Below, piece after piece: positions 24,846-33,869 of a stretch of DNA of 64,000 nt. Source of the DNA: Flavobacteriales bacterium UBA6051 (GTDB taxonomy: Bacteria; Bacteroidota; Bacteroidia; Flavobacteriales_D; Crocinitomicaceae); assembly GCA_002427735.1 (NCBI GenBank), contig DIYP01000007.1, positions 248,001 through 312,000 of the forward strand, written 5' to 3'. Both the position numbers and the translations under genes were made by a program. Within the stretch, counting starts at the first letter, position 1. Each line of letters begins with the position of its first letter. The notes beneath the pieces were generated by a model. It was not told the origin of the DNA, searched no databases, and was given only the letters and a program-made list of their open reading frames with translations.

Positions 24846-25625
24846 GTGGAAATAAAGTTTTCAAAGTATCAAGGGACCGGAAATGACTTTGTCATGTTAG
24901 ACAATGTGTCAGGAGGCTATAACGATCTAACGTTGGATCAAATTCGATTCTTATGCGATCGAAAGTTGGGAGTAGGGGCTGATGGTCTTATCAAGATTTC
25001 TTCGCACGATGAATTTGACTTTGAGGTGGAGTACTTTAACGCTGATGGATCCCAAAGTTTTTGCGGAAACGGAGCGCGTTGCTCTGTGGCATTTGCAAAT
25101 TCTCTGGGGCTTATAAAGGGAGATGATGGTCTGACAACTTTTGGGGCAATAGATGGTCGTCATATAGGCTATGTACTAGCGAGTAATTCAGTGAAAATTG
25201 ATATGCTTCCGGTCACAGAAATTTTGAAAGTTGGTGATGATTACGTTGTTGATACTGGTTCTCCACATTATATTCGAAAAGTTTCTCAACCAGCTGATAT
25301 TGTTGAGTTGGGAAGACTAATTCGCTATTCAGATCGGTATAAGGAGGTTGGAATTAACGTCAATACAATTGAATCAATAAGCAATCAGATGATTCGTGTG
25401 CAAACCTATGAGCGCGGTGTTGAAGATGAAACACTTTCTTGCGGTACTGGAGTTACTGCTTGTGCATTGGTTGTCATGGATGATGACGAAAACATTGATG
25501 AAGTGACTGTTGAAACTAAAGGAGGCCTACTATCTGTTAGTGCTGAAAGAGAAGGCCAGGGGTTTAAGAATATTTGGCTGACTGGACCAATTAAACATGT
25601 TTTTGATGGAATCATATATGTCTGA
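24846..25625 (+). CDS. dapF: Diaminopimelate epimerase
   Basis: Converts LL- to meso-diaminopimelate for lysine and peptidoglycan synthesis. From GTG 24846 the protein has 259 residues and opens EIKFSKYQGTGNDFVMLDN-like, exactly as the family begins; an in-frame GTG at 24807 lies upstream of the promoter -7 element and is rejected. Seen: both catalytic cysteines, Cys73 in SFCGNGARC and Cys199 in ETLSCGTGVTA, plus the NADGS motif. First gene of a tight plus-strand run reaching 31157; the next gene overlaps its end by 8 bases. Confidence 0.95.
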   Translation: MEIKFSKYQGTGNDFVMLDNVSGGYNDLTLDQIRFLCDRKLGVGADGLIKISSHDEFDFEVEYFNADGSQSFCGNGARCSVAFANSLGLIKGDDGLTTFGAIDGRHIGYVLASNSVKIDMLPVTEILKVGDDYVVDTGSPHYIRKVSQPADIVELGRLIRYSDRYKEVGINVNTIESISNQMIRVQTYERGVEDETLSCGTGVTACALVVMDDDENIDEVTVETKGGLLSVSAEREGQGFKNIWLTGPIKHVFDGIIYV

Positions 25626-26115
25626 TTTTGTGATTCCCCAAATTGGGATTTATGAGCACTCGAAGTTGGATAGCAATGGCGTTCTTCTATGGGTTTGGCA
25701 CGCGGATAAAATTCCACCTCATATTGGTCTATCGACAGATGGACATTATTTCAGTTTGAAAGCAAATGGAAAGGATGAGCACCTTTCAATCAACCGAATT
25801 CTCGAATTAATACAGCGAAAGTCAATTCCCACACTGTGCTTCCATCTCGATTATTCCATTTCAATGAACGATATCACCAGGACCTTTGATCAGTTTACGG
25901 TGACCGTTCCAAATGACATCACTTGTCTCCAACCTATAAAAGATGTTTTAAACATACCACATGCGGGACAACTCACTGATTTATTGATTGAATTATATGC
26001 TCAGAATCATGTTCGATCCGTGGTTGGGTTTAATCTTCCTGAGGATTTCAATGGAATTAAACAATATAGTCCCGAGGATATTCATGAGCGATTGACGAAA
26101 TTGGCCCGTGAATAA
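25618..26115 (+). CDS. Conserved-looking hypothetical protein in the dapF operon
   Basis: Unrecognised cytoplasmic protein of 165 residues. Start ATG 25618 is chosen because it overlaps the dapF stop by 8 bases, a typical coupling; an in-frame start at 25597 would add seven residues. It has no signal peptide or membrane helix. Visible features are an aromatic N-terminal half (LLWVWHADKIPPHIGLSTDG) and a helical C-terminus ending PEDIHERLTKLARE. It overlaps the following GNAT gene by 8 bases. Codon use and packing argue that it is real. No function can be assigned. Confidence 0.75.
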   Translation: MSDFVIPQIGIYEHSKLDSNGVLLWVWHADKIPPHIGLSTDGHYFSLKANGKDEHLSINRILELIQRKSIPTLCFHLDYSISMNDITRTFDQFTVTVPNDITCLQPIKDVLNIPHAGQLTDLLIELYAQNHVRSVVGFNLPEDFNGIKQYSPEDIHERLTKLARE

Positions 26116-26623
26116 TAGCGGAGTGCATATCAGGCCAGTTGGAGTTTTGGATGCGGAGCATGTGCTTGATTGGGAAAATAATGTTCCTGATTGGAATACG
26201 GCCGAGAATGATGTTCCCTATACAGTTCTGGATATTTTGAATTTCATTCATGAGCTGGATGATATAGAAAAAGTTAAGCAGGCACGATGGATCATCTGCA
26301 AGAATGATGGGCATGCGCAAATTGGAGCAGTTGATCTGACAGAGATTGATTTCCAAAAGTCCGAAGCTTCCGTCGGCGTATTAGTCGCCCATCAAGCTAA
26401 CAGAGGTAAAGGTTATGCTAAACAGGCGTTACAGCTTCTGGAGAGAGAGGCTAAATCTTTGGGGATAACACGGCTCATAAGTACAATCTTGCCTAATAAT
26501 GAAGTAAGTATTCATTTATTTCAAAAATGCGGGTTTACAAAAATTGGCGAAACCGATGAGCGTTTTTTGATTGATGGTGCGTATATTCAAGCGTTAGTAT
26601 TTGAGAAATGGTTAAAAGAATAA
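26108..26623 (+). CDS. GNAT family N-acetyltransferase (RimI/RimL-like)
   Basis: Acetyl-CoA-dependent acetyltransferase of 171 residues, probably of a protein N-terminus or small amine. GTG 26108 is used as start because it overlaps the previous gene by 8 bases. Seen: HIRPVGVLDAEHVLDWEN at the N-terminus, the acetyl-CoA-binding motif VAHQANRGKGYAKQAL with the Arg-Gly-x-Gly-x-Ala pattern, ISTILPNNEVSIHLFQKCGF, and the closing GAYIQALVFEKW. The order matches RimL/SpeG-type GNATs. Substrate unknown. It overlaps mltG by 16 bases. Confidence 0.88.
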   Translation: MNNSGVHIRPVGVLDAEHVLDWENNVPDWNTAENDVPYTVLDILNFIHELDDIEKVKQARWIICKNDGHAQIGAVDLTEIDFQKSEASVGVLVAHQANRGKGYAKQALQLLEREAKSLGITRLISTILPNNEVSIHLFQKCGFTKIGETDERFLIDGAYIQALVFEKWLKE

Positions 26624-27675
26624 TCCTTGTTTTATTTGTTGTCTTTGTAGGAGTCGTTGTTTTTAATTGGGAGCGCTTGCAAAATTTATTTGGTGAAGAC
26701 ACACGTACAGTAAATACTTCAGAGGTAAAACTTCTGTTTCGCGAAGACCCATCAGGTCAAGAGTTAATCTCAACGCTTCTTGATCAGGGAATTATAAAAA
26801 ACGATTCCCATATTCGCGACTACATTGCTGAGAACAACATTGATACTTCAAATTTTGCCGCAGGAAAGTATGTGATCCTTTCGCAAACACAGCTGTCTAG
26901 TCTTGTCAATGGTTTTCTCAAAAATGATTCAGGACAAGGTAATGCGGAAGTCAAGGTCAATGTGGTATTCAATCGCTGTAAGACAATCGAAGATATAGGA
27001 ATGAATATCAGTAAATGCATTCTGGCAGATAGTGCTTCTATTGTTGACCATATTTATAACGATGAAACGCTGAGAAAGTATAGCTTCACGCGAGAGCAAA
27101 TACCGGCGCTTTTTCTACCAAAGACTTACGAGCTTTATTTTGATACAGACGCTGAACAGTTTGTCGCGCTCATGGCAGAAGAATTCAAAAAATTCTGGAA
27201 CGAAGATCGAAAAGAAAAGATGAGAGCTGTAGGCTTAAGTTATCCATCTCAGGTTGCCACAGTTGCAAGTATTGTGTTTTCTGAACAAGCTCAAATGTCT
27301 GAGGAATGGCCAATCATAGCAAAACTTTATTTGAATAGGATCAATAAGGGAATGCGTTTGGAATCTGATCCTACTTTTAAGTTTTGCTGGGGAGATGAAT
27401 TGGATGGAGTGGAACGCTTATTAAATAAACACAAAGCGATTGATTGTCCTTATAATACTTATTTATATGGTGGTTTGCCCCCTGGGCCAATTTGTATCCC
27501 ACCTGCGGAAGTAATTGATGCCGTTTTGAATCCAGCAGATGTGAACTATATTTTCATGTGCGGTAAGCCCGGAGGACAAGGTCATAATTTTGCGGTGACA
27601 AATGCTCAGCATGAGAAAAATGCTGCAGCGTATCGAAAATGGTTAAAGAAATATCTAGAAGAAAAGAATAACTAA
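26608..27675 (+). CDS. mltG: Endolytic peptidoglycan transglycosylase MltG
   Basis: Inner-membrane YceG/MltG-type transglycosylase of 355 residues that cleaves nascent glycan strands and sets their length. Seen: one N-terminal transmembrane helix (4-20), a LysM-like region (about 38-105), and the YceG domain with LPKTYELYFDT, catalytic Glu226 in ASIVFSEQAQM, IAKLYLNRINKGMRLESDPT and YNTYLYGGLPPGPICIP. Core motifs are intact, though the usual EKE around the catalytic Glu reads SEQ. It is placed within the dapF run, in keeping with a shared theme of cell-wall synthesis. Confidence 0.94.
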   Translation: MVKRIILVLFVVFVGVVVFNWERLQNLFGEDTRTVNTSEVKLLFREDPSGQELISTLLDQGIIKNDSHIRDYIAENNIDTSNFAAGKYVILSQTQLSSLVNGFLKNDSGQGNAEVKVNVVFNRCKTIEDIGMNISKCILADSASIVDHIYNDETLRKYSFTREQIPALFLPKTYELYFDTDAEQFVALMAEEFKKFWNEDRKEKMRAVGLSYPSQVATVASIVFSEQAQMSEEWPIIAKLYLNRINKGMRLESDPTFKFCWGDELDGVERLLNKHKAIDCPYNTYLYGGLPPGPICIPPAEVIDAVLNPADVNYIFMCGKPGGQGHNFAVTNAQHEKNAAAYRKWLKKYLEEKNN

Positions 27676-27687
27676 GCACTATTAACT

Positions 27688-28677
27688 ATGCGGAGAAGAA
27701 CCTTTTTTAAGTTGGGATTGGCTGGGACGGCGCTCTCTTTTATGAAGCCAGCAAAGGCAGGTGAGTTAATAGCTAATGGGTTTTCTGGAAAAGTAGATGG
27801 ACCTATTGTTATCTCGACATGGAAGCATGGAATGGCGGCAAATGAAAATGCTTGGAAAGTTCTAAAAGATGGTGGTAAAGCGATTGACGCCGTTGAAAAA
27901 GGAGTTAGGACTACAGAGGATGACTTGAGTAATCGAAGTGTTGGTATTGGCGGCCGTCCAGATCGTGATGGGCATGTTACGCTTGACGCTTGTATTATGG
28001 ACGAAAAGTCTCGATGCGGCGCTGTCGCATATCTTGAACATATTAAACATCCGATTTCAGTTGCAAGGGCTGTCATGGATTATACACCTCATGTGATGTT
28101 AGTTGGAGAGGGAGCAAAGCAATTTGCGCTCGACTACGGATTCCCAAAAGTCAAAGCTCCCCTTAAGGAAGTAAAGAAGGACTGGAAGGAGTGGAAAAAA
28201 GAGAACAAAGAAGCGTTTGAGAAACCTGAGATTAACCACGAGAATCATGATACCATTGGAATGCTTGCATTGGATAGCGATGGAAATCTGAGCGGTGCTT
28301 GTACAACAAGTGGTTGGGGGTATAAATTGCCAGGCAGAGTGGGAGATTCACCGATTATTGGAGCTGGATTATTTGTTGATAATGAGGTCGGTGCGGCTTG
28401 CGCAACAGGACTCGGTGAGGCTGTAATTCGAATTGCAGGAAGTCATACGGTGGTAGAGTTAATGCGCCAGGGACGCACTCCTGAGCAGGCTTGTAAAGAG
28501 GCAGTCGATAGAATCATTGCCAAACACGATGATATGACAGGATTGCAAGTAGGTTTTTTGGCATTGGATAGAAATGGAAATTATGGTGGGTATTCGACCT
28601 ATTATGGTTTCAATTATGCGCTAACCACAGAGAATGGCGCGCAACTTGTAGATGCTAAATTTGATCGTAATTGGTAG
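27688..28677 (+). CDS. N4-(beta-N-acetylglucosaminyl)-L-asparaginase (glycosylasparaginase)
   Basis: Ntn-hydrolase of 329 residues that cleaves the GlcNAc-Asn bond of N-linked glycopeptides after self-processing. Seen: a twin-arginine-like signal RRRTFFKLGLAGTALSF (residues 2-18); the autocleavage site HDT-IGM with nucleophilic Thr189; and the aspartylglucosaminidase signature GRVGDSPIIGAGLFVD, much as in human AGA; then ATGLGEAVIR for the beta chain. A Tat signal suggests export as a folded protein. It is 12 bases after mltG and 2 bases before a beta-mannosidase, which fits N-glycan core breakdown. A general L-asparaginase is less likely given the HDTIGM and GRVGDSPI motifs. Confidence 0.9.
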   Translation: MRRRTFFKLGLAGTALSFMKPAKAGELIANGFSGKVDGPIVISTWKHGMAANENAWKVLKDGGKAIDAVEKGVRTTEDDLSNRSVGIGGRPDRDGHVTLDACIMDEKSRCGAVAYLEHIKHPISVARAVMDYTPHVMLVGEGAKQFALDYGFPKVKAPLKEVKKDWKEWKKENKEAFEKPEINHENHDTIGMLALDSDGNLSGACTTSGWGYKLPGRVGDSPIIGAGLFVDNEVGAACATGLGEAVIRIAGSHTVVELMRQGRTPEQACKEAVDRIIAKHDDMTGLQVGFLALDRNGNYGGYSTYYGFNYALTTENGAQLVDAKFDRNW

Positions 28678-28679
28678 TC

Positions 28680-31157
28680 ATGAGATTTCTTTCAATCTTA
28701 TTCTGTACTTTAAGTTTTGCAACATTGGCACAAATTGAGTTAACATGGAGTTTTTTGCATCCGCTAAAGAAAGAGTGGGTAGAATTAGGAACGCATGGCT
28801 CCGTTCAGGAAGCTTTAATCGCTAGTGGTGAATTACCTGATCCTTTTTATGGAACAAATGAACAGAAGTTTGGTTGGATTGAGGAACATGAATGGGAATT
28901 CAAGTCTATATTCTTTGTTAAACATTTAGAGTCCAGGTTTTATGAGCTTAATCTCCCTTCAGTTGACATGTATGCCAAGATTTACTTGAATGATTCTCTC
29001 ATTCTAAAGACAGAAAACGCATTCATTCCCTATAATCTCGAGGTAAAAGAGCTATTGTCAGTAGGCATGAATGAATTGACAATTGTTTTTACACCGCCTG
29101 TTATTTATCATGAGAATAAAAAATCAGAAGTGGGGTATCAACTTCCGGCTCCAAATGATGTCCATGAAGTAGCCATTGCTCCCTATTCTAGGAAACCTCA
29201 GTATCAGTTTGGTTGGGACTGGGCGCTTCGAATGAATACTATCGGTTTAAATAAGCCGGCTTATATCACACTTGATCATTTTCCCAAAGTACTCAACAAA
29301 ACAGTTGATGTTGTTTCGGTTTCAAAAGACAAAGCCATTGTTGAGTTTACTTTATTTCTATCCAATAATTTCTTCGAAGAATATACTTGGGAGAGCAAGT
29401 TGTTTGGAAATGAAAATGTCGAGTGTAAAGATGGAGTAGTAAAAAGAACTGTTGAGATTTCGAATCCAACATTATGGTGGCCGAGAGGTCATGGCGAGCA
29501 ATTCTTATATTCAGATGAGATTTATTTATCATCCGTTAAAACTGGTCTAGTTCTCGTTGAGGCTGATTTACGCTTTGGAGTGAAAACTTCTGAGTTAATC
29601 AGGGAAAAGGACGAATGGGGGACCAGCTACTATTTTAAAATCAATGGAAGACGCATATTTGGAAAAGGTGCTGATTACATTCCACAAGAGATTTTTCCAG
29701 CGCGGGTAAAGGATGAGGAGATTGTACAAATGGTGCAAGACATGGCTGCATCTAATTTCAACATGGTTCGTGTATGGGGAGGTGGTTATTATCCTGATGA
29801 AATCTTTTTTGAGAAATGTGATGAGCTCGGTATTATGGTTTGGCAGGATTTGATGTTTGCATGTGCTATGTATCCAGGAGATGAGTGTTTTTTGAAAAAT
29901 ATAGAGCGAGAGTTTAACTATCAAGTTCCGCGCATTGCTGGACATCCGAGTGTTGTTTTGTTTAATGGAAATAATGAAGTTGAAGTTGCATGGGGGAACT
30001 GGGGTTTTCAGGTAAAGTATGGGCTATACGGAAAGTATGCTAAAGAGATTGAAAAAGCGTACGACGATATTTTTAAAAAGACAGCTCCGGAAGTCATTGA
30101 AAGTTATTCCAGTATTCCTTATATCCATACTTCTCCGCTAAGTAATTGGGGTAAAAAGGAGCTTTATAATCATGGTTCCCAACATTATTGGGGCGTTTGG
30201 CACGGAAAAGATCCAATTGAAGATTTCGGAAAAAAAATAGGAAGGTTCAATGCCGAATACGGTTTTCAGAGTTTTCCCGAGTATAGTACTTTGTTGTCCT
30301 TTTCGACCGAAGAAGATTGGAATTTGAAGTCAGAGGTCATGAAGCATCATCAAAAAAGCTATGTCGGAAATGACATGATTTTAAAACATGCAAAACGACT
30401 TTATGGCGAGCCTAAAAATTTTGAAGAGTTCGTGTATTTTTCTCAGTTGACACAATCAATGGCGGTAAGTATGGCTGTTGCAGGGCATCGCCTTGATGCT
30501 CCAAGGTGCGGTGGGACTTTGTATTGGCAATTGAACGATTGTTGGCCGGCACCAACTTGGTCGAGTATAGATTATTTTGGTAATTGGAAAGCTTTGCAGT
30601 ACCGAATGAGGGACGATTATCGCGATGTGACTATTCTAGAAAAATATACTGACCTGAAAGATAAGTCGTACTATTTAGCATCTGATGCTCCAGATACAAT
30701 GTCTTATGATGTAGCCTGTAAATTGTATGGGTTTAACGGAGAACTTCTGAATGAAAAGAATTTCAACGTTGCGCTTGCAGGTGAATCATCTCAAAGATTA
30801 GATTTATCTGATGCTCTGCAACAAATAGGAGAGGAGGCGAATGCGTTAATCGTTTTTCAATATAAGGATAACAATGGTGGCCACTTTTCTCGATCTTTTG
30901 AGCATATCGTTAATGACTATCCAAGAGCTTCAATAAACGACGTACAAATAAGTATGGAGAAACTAAATGAAACAGATAAAACAGCGGTTTTAAAGGTTTC
31001 AACAACAAAATTTCTTAGAAATTTCTGGATTAGTTCCACTAAAGAAGGTGTTCGCTTCGATGTTAATTTCCAGAGTTTACTTCCTGGAAATAGTTATATC
31101 AATATCTCTTTCGATTCAATCCCCGAATTAGAAGACTTTAAGCTTATGTGGCTTTAG
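28680..31157 (+). CDS. Beta-mannosidase (GH2 family)
   Basis: Exo-acting beta-D-mannosidase of 825 residues. Start ATG 28680 (MRFLSILFCTLSFATLAQ) opens a signal peptide and lies 2 bases after the asparaginase stop. Seen: an N-terminal jelly roll (about 20-180), immunoglobulin-like domain, and TIM barrel with RVWGGGYYPDEIFFEKCDELG, acid/base Glu in LFNGNNEVEVAWGNW and nucleophile Glu in NAEYGFQSFPEYS, both typical of the GH2 mannosidase subgroup (rather than beta-galactosidases); then GTLYWQLNDCWPAPTWSSID. No T9SS tail is seen, so a periplasmic enzyme is likely. The partner gene suggests it removes the Man-beta-1,4-GlcNAc unit of N-glycans. Confidence 0.92.
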   Translation: MRFLSILFCTLSFATLAQIELTWSFLHPLKKEWVELGTHGSVQEALIASGELPDPFYGTNEQKFGWIEEHEWEFKSIFFVKHLESRFYELNLPSVDMYAKIYLNDSLILKTENAFIPYNLEVKELLSVGMNELTIVFTPPVIYHENKKSEVGYQLPAPNDVHEVAIAPYSRKPQYQFGWDWALRMNTIGLNKPAYITLDHFPKVLNKTVDVVSVSKDKAIVEFTLFLSNNFFEEYTWESKLFGNENVECKDGVVKRTVEISNPTLWWPRGHGEQFLYSDEIYLSSVKTGLVLVEADLRFGVKTSELIREKDEWGTSYYFKINGRRIFGKGADYIPQEIFPARVKDEEIVQMVQDMAASNFNMVRVWGGGYYPDEIFFEKCDELGIMVWQDLMFACAMYPGDECFLKNIEREFNYQVPRIAGHPSVVLFNGNNEVEVAWGNWGFQVKYGLYGKYAKEIEKAYDDIFKKTAPEVIESYSSIPYIHTSPLSNWGKKELYNHGSQHYWGVWHGKDPIEDFGKKIGRFNAEYGFQSFPEYSTLLSFSTEEDWNLKSEVMKHHQKSYVGNDMILKHAKRLYGEPKNFEEFVYFSQLTQSMAVSMAVAGHRLDAPRCGGTLYWQLNDCWPAPTWSSIDYFGNWKALQYRMRDDYRDVTILEKYTDLKDKSYYLASDAPDTMSYDVACKLYGFNGELLNEKNFNVALAGESSQRLDLSDALQQIGEEANALIVFQYKDNNGGHFSRSFEHIVNDYPRASINDVQISMEKLNETDKTAVLKVSTTKFLRNFWISSTKEGVRFDVNFQSLLPGNSYINISFDSIPELEDFKLMWL

Positions 31158-31523
31158 TTAGTTTCTCAAGCGTGTAACATCAGTAACGGAAACGGTCATT
31201 TCTGCCTTGCAACCTTCTGGAAGCATTGCTCTACTTAAAGCATAATCAAACTTAATCTTGGTACCTTCTTTTTTGAATTGGTCTTCAAGATTTACGGCGT
31301 ACAGAAATTTAATTTCTCCCGGTGCTATCTCTGTTTCAATACAGAAAGCACAGCCTTCAGTATTTTCTCGAACAATCCCAACCACTCGATAGTTCATATC
31401 TGCCTGATCAATTGTTTCTTCCACTGTTTCGGTCGTTGTAGTAGTGGTTGTTTGTACAACTTCTTTTTGCGAGCCGCAGGAGATGAAAAGGGTCGCTATA
31501 AATAGTATTGAGAATATTTTCAT
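31158..31523 (-). CDS. Predicted lipoprotein of unknown function
   Basis: Lipoprotein of 121 residues. Start ATG 31523 (MKIFSILFIATLFISCGSQ) gives a signal peptide with lipobox FISC (Cys16); a further-upstream start at 31583 would add 20 residues ahead of it. After a Thr-rich linker (run of TTTTTTT near residue 25) comes a small beta-rich domain with a CAFC pair (ENTEGCAFCIETE) and a third Cys near the end. Its last base abuts the stop codon of the convergent beta-mannosidase gene with no gap. A TATTTTTG at 31561-31568 could be its -7 element. No family is recognised. Confidence 0.72.
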   Translation of the reverse strand: MKIFSILFIATLFISCGSQKEVVQTTTTTTTETVEETIDQADMNYRVVGIVRENTEGCAFCIETEIAPGEIKFLYAVNLEDQFKKEGTKIKFDYALSRAMLPEGCKAEMTVSVTDVTRLRN

Positions 31524-31561
31524 TTTACTTGTTTTATAATTGTATTGGCATAAACTATTCC

Positions 31562-31600
31562 AAAAATAAAAGAAGCCACCCAATTCTTAGGCGGCTTCTA
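31562..31600 (-). terminator. Terminator of the C25 protease gene
   Basis: On the minus strand AGAAGCCGCC pairs with GGTGGCTTCT (one G-U pair) across a short loop, followed by TTTTATTTTTG. It lies just downstream of the stop codon at 31620, though it also carries the -7 candidate of the next gene. Confidence 0.75.
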
Positions 31601-31619
31601 GACAAAAAGTGTATAATGA

Positions 31620-33869
31620 TTAGTTTACAACCACTTTAGAAGTTCTTTTTGCTCCACCTGCAGTAATCTGCAGAATATACATTCCAGAAGCAAGTTCACT
31701 TGTTGCTATGGTTGCTGAAGTTCCATTCAATAAAGGGACTGCAACAATCTCTCCTGAGAGACTTAAAAGCTCAATTGATTCAACTACTAAAGCTTCATTC
31801 CAGTTTACCTGAACGAAATCAGTCGCTGGATTAGGTGCAATTGAAACCTGATCTAATAATTGCTCAGCAATACTCGCCGGACCGTCAGCAACAGTTATTA
31901 CTCCTTGATAAGGTTTGTAATTTTGCTTGACAGCAGTAACAATAAGGGGTAAGTTAGAAGTCAAAGCAGCAAAGTTAATTGTTGCTGAACCTCCCGAAGC
32001 ATTTGATTTTCCGATAATTTCACCGTCTTGTACAATTGTCACTGTAGCATCATCTACATCACAGTTCACAACAACTGAAGTTGTTCCTAACGGTACATTC
32101 CCAACATGTGACACATTCATGTCCATAGTGGCTTGATTTCTGAAAAGAACAGAAGGATCCCCAAACATTACCCATGTTTGCATAACTTCTCTTGCTGTAG
32201 CACTGTTGTTGTACTCTTCCAACACGCTCATCTGAGCATTGTAAAACAATCCTCCAAGTGTTGCTTTTCTATTGTTAGTATATGACTCACTGATGAGCTC
32301 TGCCATTTCGTCTTGTGTCTGCATTGGCTCAGCCCAAGCCATGAGAATGGTTGAACCGCACGCCGCAATTGCTCCGGTAGGGGAACCTGAATTTGTCGCC
32401 CAAGACCAAGTCTCAGAGATGCATGTTCCCGATGTGAAGGTCCCGTTGTTACAAGCAACGGAAATAACAAATGGATACTTCCCATTATTTGTTGCACTAT
32501 TAATGTTACTTGTTCCATAATTTCCAGTAATACACGTGCTTTGATCGCCGTGACCAGTATAATTGAACAGACCAACTCCACTATTTACAGCAGGATTAAT
32601 AATCGATGCTGATGGGTTTCCATTTGCATCACTACCACCTTGTGATCCATCATAGAATTCATAAACTTCTGTATACCCGTAGTTCATCAGTTTGGTACGA
32701 ATGTTTCGCGCGTGCTGCCAATCAGCTTCACCGTCGTCTCCGTATCCAGCTCCTTCGTCCGAAGCGAGTCCAATAGCATTTTGCATCCATGTTCCAGCAG
32801 CAGGCGTTTTTTCATATTCAAGTGTACGATCCACTTGCGTCTGTATATGCTGGGAAGTAGTTCCCGAAAAACGTCCAACAAATACTTCAGGATAATAGTC
32901 ATTCGACCCTCCAGTTAACTGAGCATAGTAAGAGTCACTCCAAAGTTGTTCCCATCCCGAAGAACCATAGGTATGAGAAGGAACCTGTGCGTGATCACCA
33001 ACTAATAATACAAAGATTAAGTTCGGATTAGAATTATAAAAGTTACTGATGTACGATTTAATCTGGGTATCCGATGAACCTGCCACATTCGTTGTTACCA
33101 CTGTAGTCTTGATACCCGATTGGTTTTTCCATTCTACAAAAGGTTCTAGTTCATCCGTAAATTGGTCAGCTGTAATGATCAACATTTCACCTTCTTCTTC
33201 TAACGGATTGTATTTGGCAGTTACTTCGCCGGCATTGATATACTGGTTGGCATAAACATCACGAAAAACATCATTTGGAATGTGATTTCCTAATAGCTCA
33301 TTCAGTCCAGTTTCGAGATCGTTAATAACTAAACTTGCCTGAACATTCTTATAAACGCGCAATACTTTGGTCACCGGATTGTATTGGTAAGGTGAAAACT
33401 GGATGCTTACTCCACGCGTATTTCGTAAGTTAAAAGGTTCACTCATCGTTGCAAGTTGACCCGGGTAAAACGCATCTTCATTATATTCAGCACCAAATTC
33501 ATAAGGAATACTCGAAGGTGAAACATTTCTTTTCAAACTTCCTTTAGAAGGAGAAATAAGTACGTTGTTGTACTCTGTGTATCCATCGTGTTCGATGACC
33601 AACTCAACAGCACCTTGATTTGGAATAATCAGAGACTCCGCAAAAGTGGGAAGTGCTGGAGCACCTTTTTTCTTCGAAGTGATTTTATAGGTTTGGTCAA
33701 AGTTCCAGTGGCTTATTGAGTTAATTTCAGTTTCCTGAGGTGTCAACTCATTAAAAGTGTGTTCAATCGTAAGAATTTCATCCGTAGAGGACAGCAGTTT
33801 GAATTTTTGTGCAAAGGAGAAGGATGCACTGAGCCCCAAAAAGGCTACGAGAATCGTAGTTTTTTTCAT
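31620..33869 (-). CDS. Gingipain-like cysteine protease (peptidase C25) with T9SS sorting domain
   Basis: Secreted protease of 749 residues. Start ATG 33869 (MKKTTILVAFLGLSASFSFAQ) gives a signal peptide; an in-frame upstream start at 33923 is rejected. Seen: an N-terminal propeptide (about 22-215), a C25 catalytic domain (about 225-600) with catalytic His440 in FNYTGHGDQ and Cys473 in VISVACNNGTF, a GDH motif at 291-293, an Ig-like domain, and a C-terminal T9SS sorting domain (VSIAPNPATDFVQVNW...GGAKRTSKVVVN). The two catalytic motifs are intact. Lys/Arg specificity, as in gingipains, cannot be read from this. Surface-attached or released; role in protein degradation for nutrition is likely. 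Confidence 0.92.
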   Translation of the reverse strand: MKKTTILVAFLGLSASFSFAQKFKLLSSTDEILTIEHTFNELTPQETEINSISHWNFDQTYKITSKKKGAPALPTFAESLIIPNQGAVELVIEHDGYTEYNNVLISPSKGSLKRNVSPSSIPYEFGAEYNEDAFYPGQLATMSEPFNLRNTRGVSIQFSPYQYNPVTKVLRVYKNVQASLVINDLETGLNELLGNHIPNDVFRDVYANQYINAGEVTAKYNPLEEEGEMLIITADQFTDELEPFVEWKNQSGIKTTVVTTNVAGSSDTQIKSYISNFYNSNPNLIFVLLVGDHAQVPSHTYGSSGWEQLWSDSYYAQLTGGSNDYYPEVFVGRFSGTTSQHIQTQVDRTLEYEKTPAAGTWMQNAIGLASDEGAGYGDDGEADWQHARNIRTKLMNYGYTEVYEFYDGSQGGSDANGNPSASIINPAVNSGVGLFNYTGHGDQSTCITGNYGTSNINSATNNGKYPFVISVACNNGTFTSGTCISETWSWATNSGSPTGAIAACGSTILMAWAEPMQTQDEMAELISESYTNNRKATLGGLFYNAQMSVLEEYNNSATAREVMQTWVMFGDPSVLFRNQATMDMNVSHVGNVPLGTTSVVVNCDVDDATVTIVQDGEIIGKSNASGGSATINFAALTSNLPLIVTAVKQNYKPYQGVITVADGPASIAEQLLDQVSIAPNPATDFVQVNWNEALVVESIELLSLSGEIVAVPLLNGTSATIATSELASGMYILQITAGGAKRTSKVVVN

